A stretch of 5,043 nt of DNA from positions 1 to 5,043 of the forward strand of contig CAMLKQ010000187.1 of assembly GCA_946480585.1 (NCBI GenBank), read 5' to 3'. This DNA is from an uncultured Kangiella sp. (GTDB lineage Bacteria; Pseudomonadota; Gammaproteobacteria; Enterobacterales; DSM-103792). Positions 1 to 5,043 of the stretch are shown here, piece after piece. The notes beneath the pieces are model-generated. The model saw only the letters and a list, made by a program, of their open reading frames with translations, was not told where the DNA came from and did not search any database. How positions within the stretch are numbered: position 1 is the first letter of the stretch; the number at the start of each line of letters is the position of its first letter. Made by a program: the position numbers and the translations under genes.

Positions 1-821
1 CCGGTGATGTAGTCTTCGGTTTGTTTCTGCTTCGGGTTGGTGAAGATGGTGTCGGTGTCGGCGTATTCGACCAGATCACCCATGAACATGAAGGCGGTGT
101 AATCGGACACCCGCGCCGCCTGTTGCATGTTGTGGGTCACGATCACAATGGTGTAATCGCTCTTCAGTTCGTTGATGAGCTCTTCAATCTTCAGGGTCGA
201 GATCGGGTCGAGCGCCGAGGCCGGCTCGTCCAGCAGCAGCACTTGCGGCTGGACGGCGATGGCGCGAGCAATGACCAGACGCTGCTGCTGACCACCGGAG
301 AGGCCAAGCGCGTTGTCATGCAGACGGTCTTTCACTTCGTCCCACAGCGCGGCGCCTTTCAGCGCCCACTCGACCACTTCGTCGAGCACACGGCGCTTGT
401 TGATGCCCTGCAGACGCAGCCCGTAGGCGACGTTCTCGTAAATCGATTTCGGGAACGGGTTCGGCTTCTGGAACACCATGCCGACGTTGCGGCGCAGCTC
501 GGCGACGTTGACGTCCTTGGCATAAATGTTCTTGCCGCCGATTTCCAGCGCGCCTTCGATGCGGACGCCATCGACCAAATCGTTCATCCGGTTGAAACAG
601 CGCAGCAGCGTCGACTTGCCGCAGCCCGACGGACCGATGAACGCCGTCACCCGTTTCTCGGCGATCGGCAGGTTGACGCCCTTGAGCGCCTGCTTCTCAC
701 CGTAATACAGCTTCAGATCGCGGACATTGATGGCGATGTTTTCGTTGTCGATGCTGCGCTTCTCGCGCACGCCACGCACGGCGCTGACATCAATCTCGTG
801 ACCTTTGCTCATCTCGTTCAT
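1..821 (-). CDS. pstB: Phosphate ABC transporter ATP-binding protein PstB (3' end cut off by window edge)
   Basis: This is the ATPase of the Pst phosphate importer; it acts as a cytoplasmic dimer on the PstC-PstA channel. Translation gives 273 full codons with every ABC motif in order: Walker [10 protein letters not shown] (residues 63-71), Q-loop FQKPNPFP (Q118), signature LSGGQQQR (174-181), Walker B VLLLDEP with catalytic E199, D-loop SALD (202-205) and H-loop H230. The last residues read TEDYITG, matching the family ending TEDYITGRYG, so only two or three residues and the stop are missing. The ATG at 821 is chosen because GGGAG lies 7 nt upstream; an in-frame ATG at 812 lacks such a site. 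The N-terminus is about 20 residues longer than in E. coli PstB. Two cysteines of E. coli PstB are replaced: LVIARA for LCIARG, and DEPASALD for DEPCSALD. It is the third gene of the operon, and phoU probably follows. Identification is very secure. Confidence 0.97.
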   Translation of the reverse strand, partial: MNEMSKGHEIDVSAVRGVREKRSIDNENIAINVRDLKLYYGEKQALKGVNLPIAEKRVTAFIGPSGCGKSTLLRCFNRMNDLVDGVRIEGALEIGGKNIYAKDVNVAELRRNVGMVFQKPNPFPKSIYENVAYGLRLQGINKRRVLDEVVEWALKGAALWDEVKDRLHDNALGLSGGQQQRLVIARAIAVQPQVLLLDEPASALDPISTLKIEELINELKSDYTIVIVTHNMQQAARVSDYTAFMFMGDLVEYADTDTIFTNPKQKQTEDYIT

Positions 822-828
822 CGTGCTT

Positions 829-833
829 CTCCC
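829..833 (-). promoter_or_regulatory. Ribosome binding site of pstB
   Basis: GGGAG sits 7 nt before the ATG at 821 and fixes that start over the in-frame ATG at 812. It directly abuts the small hairpin at 834-848, so ribosome access could depend on that structure. Confidence 0.75.
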
Positions 834-848
834 GCGTGCCCGGCACGC
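834..848 (-). other. Small hairpin touching the pstB ribosome binding site
   Basis: A perfect inverted repeat has arms GCGTGC and GCACGC around a 3-nt loop (CGG on the minus strand). It is GC-rich and ends exactly where the GGGAG site of pstB begins. It has no following T-run, so it is not an intrinsic terminator. It may tune pstB translation or transcript stability; that role is inferred. Confidence 0.55.
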
Positions 849-865
849 TGGTCAGGAATTTTTCT

Positions 866-890
866 GCCGGCGACCACAGTGGCCGCCAGC
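866..890 (-). other. Strong intercistronic RNA hairpin between pstA and pstB
   Basis: On the minus strand the arms GCTGGCGGCCA and TGGTCGCCGGC flank the loop CTG, giving an 11-bp stem. Nine pairs are Watson-Crick and two are G-U. The two G-U pairs form only in the sense transcript; in the opposite strand they would be A-C mismatches, so the structure looks like one acting in the pst mRNA. It begins 5 nt after the pstA stop codon. The next sense bases are AGAAAAA rather than a T-run, so it is not a standard intrinsic terminator. A role in mRNA processing, 3' end protection of pstCA, or partial attenuation before pstB is possible. Confidence 0.65.
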
Positions 891-895
891 GGGTA

Positions 896-2518
896 TCAGT
901 GTTCCAGCGCCTTGTATTTTTCCCGCAGGCGGTTGCGGATCTTGATGGCGGCAACGTTCAGCAGCACGGTCACCAGCACCAGCAGCAGCGCCGAGGCGTA
1001 CACCAGCGGTCGTGCTGCTTCGACGTTCGGGCTCTGGAAGCCGACGTCGTAAATATGGAAGCCAAGGTGCATGAACTTGCGTTCGAGGTGCAGGAACGGT
1101 GCGTTCAGATCCACCGGCAGCGTCGGCGCCAGCTTGACCACACCAACCAGCATCAGCGGCGCCACTTCACCGGCGGCGCGCGCCACCGCCAGAATCAGGC
1201 CGGTCATCATGGCCGGGCTCGCCATCGGCAACACGGTGCGCCAGAGCGTTTCAATTTTGGTGGCGCCGAGCGCCAGCGAACCTTCGCGAATCGCTTTCGG
1301 AATCCGCGACAGGCCTTCTTCGGTCGAGACAATCACCACCGGCAAGGTCAGCAACGCCAGCGTCAGCGATGCCCACAGCAAACCGGAGGTGCCGAACGTC
1401 GGCGACGGTTTGGCTTCCTGGAAGAAGGCGTTGTCGATGCTACCGCCAAGGAAGTAGACGAAGAAGCCGAGACCGAACACGCCATACACCACCGACGGCA
1501 CGCCGGCGAGGTTGTTGACCGCGATCCGGATGGCGCGCACGACCGGGCCTTGCTTGGCGTATTCGCTCAGATACACGGCCGCGACCACGCCGAACGGCGT
1601 CACGATCACCGACATCAGCAGCACCATGATCACGGTGCCGAAAATCGCCGGGAACACGCCGCCTTCGGTGTTCGATTCGCGCGGCTGCGCGCTCAGGAAC
1701 TCCCAGACCTTGCCGAAGTAATGGCCGAGCTTGTCGAGCAAGCCCATTTTGTTCGGCTGATAAATGCGAACGATTTTGGCGAATGACAGCGTCCGGCTGT
1801 CACCGCTGACCAGCTTCAGCGCCAGGCTGTCGCGGTTGAGCTCCTGATAGAGCGTGCCGAGTTCGTTTTGCAGCGTTTCGAATTCGCCTTTCAGCACCGC
1901 TTCTTCGGCAGCCATTTCGGCCAGCCGCTCAGCGCTGCCGCCACCGCTCATTTCATAGCGGCGCTTTTCCAGCCGGAGTTTTTCCAGCGCAAAGTTGATG
2001 TCGCCAACGGTGTCGCGCTCCAGCTCGGCAATGCGGCTGTGCAGCGCTTCGGCGCGGGCGAGCCGCTCGGCGACTTCCGTCATCAACTGGCCGTCACTGG
2101 CGCTGGCGACAGTGCGCTCGCCTTCCATCACGGCATCGATGAAGCCGTAGAAATTGCCCCACTCCAGTCGCTCAATGGCAACCGCGTCGGCCGGCAGTTC
2201 CGGCGCGCTCAGGGTGTGATCGCTGAACCAGCGGAAATCCTGACCGTAAACATCGCGGTTGCCGACCCGGATCAGGGTTTGCGGCACTTTGGCACCGTCG
2301 ATGATGGCGATGTTGTCATCGACCACTTCACCGAGCACCAGCTCCTGCTGCTCGTCTTGCTGCATACGCAACTGGACGATGTCGCGCGGCCAGAAATGGC
2401 TCAGGCCGTTGACCGCGATCAGCAGCAGCAGGCCGATGACCATGACCAGCGCAATGGCGATACCACCGGCATTGAGCCAAACCCAGTGTTCGCCGCTTTT
2501 GAAAAAAGGTTCTCTCAT
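896..2518 (-). CDS. pstA: Phosphate ABC transporter permease PstA, long form with periplasmic N-terminal domain
   Basis: This is an inner-membrane permease that pairs with PstC to move phosphate into the cytoplasm. The protein has 540 residues; E. coli PstA has about 296, and the excess is all N-terminal. A membrane segment at about 15-37 leads to a charged, presumably periplasmic region (about 40-285). Within that, residues 145-235 are rich in Glu, Arg, Leu and Ala and look like a coiled coil. This extension resembles the domain of unknown function (DUF3333) known at the N-terminus of proteobacterial PstA. The permease core follows, with membrane segments near 288-318, 335-358, 380-399, 436-462 and 504-525. 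The ABC-contacting EAA loop is at 401-440 (EGLSRIPKAIREGSLALGAT, then TVLPMASPAMMTG). The core signature NNLAGVPSVVYG is at 335-346. The start is supported by AAGGA overlapping the pstC stop codon, 9 nt away. The 12-nt gap after pstC implies co-transcription and probably coupled translation. Confidence 0.95.
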   Translation of the reverse strand: MREPFFKSGEHWVWLNAGGIAIALVMVIGLLLLIAVNGLSHFWPRDIVQLRMQQDEQQELVLGEVVDDNIAIIDGAKVPQTLIRVGNRDVYGQDFRWFSDHTLSAPELPADAVAIERLEWGNFYGFIDAVMEGERTVASASDGQLMTEVAERLARAEALHSRIAELERDTVGDINFALEKLRLEKRRYEMSGGGSAERLAEMAAEEAVLKGEFETLQNELGTLYQELNRDSLALKLVSGDSRTLSFAKIVRIYQPNKMGLLDKLGHYFGKVWEFLSAQPRESNTEGGVFPAIFGTVIMVLLMSVIVTPFGVVAAVYLSEYAKQGPVVRAIRIAVNNLAGVPSVVYGVFGLGFFVYFLGGSIDNAFFQEAKPSPTFGTSGLLWASLTLALLTLPVVIVSTEEGLSRIPKAIREGSLALGATKIETLWRTVLPMASPAMMTGLILAVARAAGEVAPLMLVGVVKLAPTLPVDLNAPFLHLERKFMHLGFHIYDVGFQSPNVEAARPLVYASALLLVLVTVLLNVAAIKIRNRLREKYKALEH

Positions 2519-2527
2519 CTCAGTACG

Positions 2528-2532
2528 TCCTT
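2528..2532 (-). promoter_or_regulatory. Ribosome binding site of pstA, overlapping the pstC stop codon
   Basis: AAGGA includes the last two bases of the pstC TAA stop and lies 9 nt before the pstA ATG. A ribosome finishing pstC would cover this site, which fits translational coupling and matched production of the two permeases. Confidence 0.7.
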
Positions 2533-4816
2533 ACAGCGAACCGTATTTGCGCCGCAACCGCTGCCGCACCAGTTCTGCCGCGGTGTTGAACACCAGCGTG
2601 AACAGGAACAGCACGAGCGCTGACAGGAACAGGATGCGGTAATGCGAGCCGCCGACTTCGGCTTCCGGCATTTCCACGGCGATGTTGGCCGACAGCGTGC
2701 GCAGGCCTTCGAAAATGTTGGCTTCCATGACCGGGGTATTGCCGGTGGCCATCAACACGATCATGGTTTCGCCGACGGCGCGGCCAAGGCCGATCATCAC
2801 CGCCGAGAATATGCCCGGGCTCGCCGTCGGCAGCACCACCCGCACCATGGTTTGCCACGGCGAGGCGCCGAGCGCGAGCGAGCCGTTGGTGAGCGATTTC
2901 GGCACGCCGAAAATGGCGTCTTCGGCAATGGAGAACACGCTCGGGATCACCGCAAAACCCATTGCGATGCCGACGATGAGCGCGTTGCGCTGCTCGAAAT
3001 CAATGCCCCAGGCATGGGTCAGGTGATGACGGAAATCACCGCCGAAAAGCGTGCTTTCCATGCCGCTGCCGAGCGCCAGCAGAGCCCAGGCCGCGAGCAC
3101 GATCACCGGCACCAGCAGCGCGGCTTGCCAGCCTTCCGGCACCCGCTCGCGCAGCCACATCGGTGCGTGGTGCCAGAGCCAGCCAAAACCGATGAACACC
3201 AACGGCAACAACAACAGCAAACAGAAAATGCCGGCGAGATTGGCTTCGGCGACCGGCGCCAACCACAAGCCGGCGATGAAACCGAGAATGACTGACGGCA
3301 GTGCCGCCATGATCTCGACCACCGGCTTGACCATCTGGCGCATTGCCGGCGCCATGAAGTAGGCGGTGTAGATCGCGGCGCAGATGCCGATCGGCAACGC
3401 GAACAACATGGCGTAGAACGCCGCCTTGATGGTGCCGAACGCGAGCGGCATCAAACTGAATTTCGGTTCGAACTCATCGCTGCCCGACGACGACTGCCAG
3501 GTGTAACTCGGCGCTTCGTAGCTTTCGTACCAGACTTCTTCCCAGAGCGCGCTCCAGGAAATGTCCGGGTGCTCGTTTTCGACCTTGTAGCGGCTCAGAC
3601 TGCCATCAACGTTGAGCAGCACCAGCTCGGTGGCATTGGCGTTGAGCGCCATTTTGCTCGGCTCGGCCGCCAAGGTGTGGCTGAGCAGCTTGCGATTGGA
3701 CGTGGTGTAGAAAATGCCGAGCTCACCGGCCGCATCGACGGCATAGAAACCTTTGCGGCGCGGCTCGACGGCGATCAGTTTGATCGGTTGGTTGCCGAGT
3801 TCGAACTGGCGCACCGGCTTCAGGCGGAATTCGTTGTGCGGATCGCGCAGACGGAACCACTGGCTGATGCGGCCCTTGTCGTCACCGGCGAGCAGGCTGA
3901 TGCTGCCCATCAGGAATTTCAGTTCGGTGAGTTGGCGACCGGCTTCAACCACGAACACGCGCTCGACCCGGCGCGCTTCCTCACCGCGCAGATCCCAGGC
4001 TTCGACCGAGCCGTCGTCGGCGCCGGCATAAAGCCACTGGCCTTCGCCGTCGATCAACAAGAACCGGCCCGGCTGCTCCAGATTGAGCAGGTTCTGGCTT
4101 TCCTGCGCCAGCGTGGTGGTGTCATCCAGCATCGAGGTTTCGCTGGCGAACTTGCTGACCAGCACGGTTTGCGGCGCCACTTGCGCTGCCAGTACGAAGC
4201 TTTCGTCGTCGCCGGCTCCGGCGAGGCGGGTCAGCGCGCGGCCGTCGCTGTCGAGTGTCAACGGCGATTCGCCGAACGGGTAGCTGATGACCGGGGTCAG
4301 TTGACGTTGGTTGGTGTCGTCGTAGCTGAGGCTGAAAGCGTAGGTCACCAACAGCGCCTGGCCGTTGCTGAGGCCGACCGCGATGAGACCGGCGCGAGCA
4401 TTCAGCTCAGTCGCCGAGCTGACGCTGACGCCTTCCGGCAGCGGCAGGGCTTGCGTCAGCAGCGTTTCGCCGCTGGCATTGCGCAGCACCCGGATCTGAC
4501 CGTCCTCACCAATATGGGTCGACAGCTCGCCGTATTCGTCCATCCGCATCAACACGGTGCTGACCGGCACTTTGCCATCGTGGCCCGGGTGCGCCTCGAT
4601 ATCGGCCGACTCGAACACCGGATACACCACCGACAGCAGGTAGAAGAAGATCAGCATCACGGCGCCGATCACCAGCCAGCCGCCGGCACCGATGGCATAA
4701 CGCGCCACCCGGTCTTTGAGGGTCCGGATGGTGTGCCGACCGCTGGCGGTCTGGGCATCCAGCAGTGCGCGGACGCTCTGTCGTACGTCAACAGGGGTAT
4801 TCATGTTTTCGCCCAT
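2531..4816 (-). CDS. pstC: Phosphate ABC transporter permease PstC, long form with periplasmic propeller-like domain
   Basis: This is the first permease of the Pst importer. At 761 residues it is more than twice E. coli PstC (319). Residues 1-40 are cytoplasmic and basic, a membrane anchor spans about 43-66, and about 67-452 should be periplasmic. That region has WD-repeat-like strands, notably WLYAGADDGSVEAWDL (261-276) and SLLAGDDKGRISQWFRL (307-323), suggesting a beta-propeller. The core begins near 456, with EIMAALPSVILGF at 501-513 and the EAA loop at 631-670 (AEDAIFGVPKSLTNGSLALG, then VLPTASPGIF), followed by GRAVGETM (678-685). An insertion at about 525-605 adds two probable membrane helices compared with the short form. 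The start at 4816 has AAGG 9 nt upstream; the in-frame ATG at 4804 (protein starting MNTPVDV) has a poorer site but cannot be excluded. It is the first gene of the operon, directly behind the Pho box. Family assignment is secure; the propeller fold is inferred from sequence pattern. Confidence 0.95.
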   Translation of the reverse strand: MGENMNTPVDVRQSVRALLDAQTASGRHTIRTLKDRVARYAIGAGGWLVIGAVMLIFFYLLSVVYPVFESADIEAHPGHDGKVPVSTVLMRMDEYGELSTHIGEDGQIRVLRNASGETLLTQALPLPEGVSVSSATELNARAGLIAVGLSNGQALLVTYAFSLSYDDTNQRQLTPVISYPFGESPLTLDSDGRALTRLAGAGDDESFVLAAQVAPQTVLVSKFASETSMLDDTTTLAQESQNLLNLEQPGRFLLIDGEGQWLYAGADDGSVEAWDLRGEEARRVERVFVVEAGRQLTELKFLMGSISLLAGDDKGRISQWFRLRDPHNEFRLKPVRQFELGNQPIKLIAVEPRRKGFYAVDAAGELGIFYTTSNRKLLSHTLAAEPSKMALNANATELVLLNVDGSLSRYKVENEHPDISWSALWEEVWYESYEAPSYTWQSSSGSDEFEPKFSLMPLAFGTIKAAFYAMLFALPIGICAAIYTAYFMAPAMRQMVKPVVEIMAALPSVILGFIAGLWLAPVAEANLAGIFCLLLLLPLVFIGFGWLWHHAPMWLRERVPEGWQAALLVPVIVLAAWALLALGSGMESTLFGGDFRHHLTHAWGIDFEQRNALIVGIAMGFAVIPSVFSIAEDAIFGVPKSLTNGSLALGASPWQTMVRVVLPTASPGIFSAVMIGLGRAVGETMIVLMATGNTPVMEANIFEGLRTLSANIAVEMPEAEVGGSHYRILFLSALVLFLFTLVFNTAAELVRQRLRRKYGSL

Positions 4817-4825
4817 TGGAGAAAG

Positions 4826-4829
4826 CCTT
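4826..4829 (-). promoter_or_regulatory. Weak ribosome binding site of pstC
   Basis: AAGG lies 9 nt before the ATG at 4816. It is short but better than anything suitably placed before the alternative ATG at 4804, where only GGGCGA is seen. It therefore favours the 761-residue protein. Confidence 0.5.
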
Positions 4830-4857
4830 GGCCGAGCGGTCTTTTTTCAGTGCCGCC

Positions 4858-4863
4858 ATGCTA
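4858..4863 (-). promoter_or_regulatory. Probable -10 element of the pst promoter
   Basis: TAGCAT matches TATAAT at four of six positions. It lies exactly 10 nt downstream of the Pho box, the arrangement expected at PhoB-activated promoters where the Pho box takes the place of a -35 element. Transcription would start near 4851, giving a leader of about 35 nt before pstC. The placement is inferred from spacing. Confidence 0.5.
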
Positions 4864-4873
4864 TGCGTGTCAT

Positions 4874-4891
4874 GTGAAAGAAATATGACAA
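4874..4891 (-). promoter_or_regulatory. Pho box (PhoB binding site) of the pst operon
   Basis: The minus strand reads TTGTCAT-ATTT-CTTTCAC: two 7-bp direct repeats separated by a 4-bp AT-only spacer. This is the standard layout of CTGTCAT-N4-CTGTCAC-type sites; 12 of 14 repeat positions match that consensus. It lies about 58 nt upstream of pstC and points the same way. Phosphorylated PhoB should bind here as a tandem dimer and recruit sigma-70 RNA polymerase under phosphate limitation. Confidence 0.85.
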
Positions 4892-4896
4892 CGACT

Positions 4897-4903
4897 GTTA
4901 CAG
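4897..4903 (-). promoter_or_regulatory. Additional upstream Pho half-repeat
   Basis: CTGTAAC (minus strand) matches CTGTCAT/C at most positions. It starts 12 bp before the first repeat of the main Pho box, close to the usual 11-bp period. It could hold a further PhoB monomer, as in extended pst promoters, but the extra base of spacing weakens the case. Confidence 0.45.
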
Positions 4904-5043
4904 CCTCAAAAACCGCGCCATCGCCCGTTCATACGCGGTTAGCGGGTAACGGGGCGAAATATGCAAATGACACCCCACAATTGATTATTGTCAAAAAAGC
5001 TTAATACTAGCTTCGGTGATGATAGCCCCATGCAATGGAACCC
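4904..5043. other. Upstream intergenic sequence with no confident gene
   Basis: This 140-nt stretch has a GC-rich part (about 4915-4956) and an AT-rich part (about 4957-5010). I see no convincing gene in it. An ATG at 5030 on the plus strand (first residues MQWN) runs off the window and could begin a divergent gene, but it lacks a good ribosome binding site. The AT-rich part includes the short inverted repeat ACAAT-TGATT-ATTGT at 4977-4991. No end of a pstS gene is recognisable. Confidence 0.4.

Noticed and set aside
860..890. Intrinsic terminator after pstA
   Set aside because: The hairpin is strong, but in the direction of transcription it is followed by AGAAAAA, not a T-run. On the plus strand no T-run follows either.
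21..1052. Long plus-strand open frame (343 residues) opposite pstB
   Set aside because: It mirrors a secure pstB gene, runs across the pstA-pstB gap into pstA, and its translation is rich in His, Gln, Arg and Val with no recognisable domain, as expected for an antisense frame in GC-rich DNA.
836..1786. Plus-strand open frame of 316 residues opposite pstA
   Set aside because: Its sequence is dominated by Arg, His and Gln, typical of the complement of a hydrophobic membrane protein gene. The minus-strand frame has clear PstA motifs.
2520..2858. Minus-strand 112-residue frame overlapping the end of pstC
   Set aside because: It is an out-of-frame reading of the pstC 3' end; the in-frame reading contains the conserved GRAVGETM region.
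3569..4888. Plus-strand open frame of 439 residues opposite pstC
   Set aside because: It lies antisense to the PstC periplasmic domain, runs across the pst promoter, and has shadow-like composition with no family motif.
4967..4973. GTGTCAT on the minus strand as a second Pho box
   Set aside because: It matches one half-repeat well, but the positions 11 bp to either side (ATATTTC and TCAATTG) do not, so it lacks the required direct repeat.
4997..5013. Hairpin AAGCT-N7-AGCTT followed by T residues on the minus strand, as a terminator of an upstream gene
   Set aside because: The stem is only 5 bp with three A-T pairs, too weak for a convincing intrinsic terminator, and no gene ending just upstream is visible.

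Overview
This window holds most of a high-affinity phosphate uptake (Pst) operon. It is read entirely from the minus strand in the order pstC, pstA, pstB, from right to left. The base composition is GC-rich, roughly 60% by eye. Both permeases are the long versions known from gammaproteobacteria such as Pseudomonas and Vibrio, with large extra N-terminal domains. The source is therefore most likely a gammaproteobacterium. I cannot name a genus, and I see no sign of mobile elements or recent transfer.

Layout, following transcription from right to left. Positions 4904-5043 are non-coding or unresolved upstream sequence. Positions 4858-4903 carry a clear PhoB-binding Pho box plus a plausible -10 element. 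pstC (4816-2531) encodes a 761-residue permease with a periplasmic, WD-repeat-like N-terminal domain. pstA (2518-896) follows after only 12 nt; it is a 540-residue permease with an N-terminal membrane anchor and a periplasmic region containing a coiled coil. A 74-nt gap (822-895) holds two consecutive RNA hairpins directly before the pstB ribosome binding site. pstB (821-1) encodes the ATPase. It is complete except for about the last two or three residues and the stop codon, which lie beyond the left edge.

Together PstC and PstA form the inner-membrane channel, and a PstB dimer powers it by ATP hydrolysis. The phosphate-binding protein PstS is not encoded between the promoter and pstC, so it must lie elsewhere, possibly further upstream. 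phoU would be expected just past the left edge. Under phosphate starvation, phosphorylated PhoB would activate the operon through the Pho box.

I find no wholly new system here. The points most worth a second look are the double hairpin between pstA and pstB (its G-U pairs indicate it acts as RNA in the sense transcript), the paired periplasmic extensions on both permeases, and the three-repeat Pho region.
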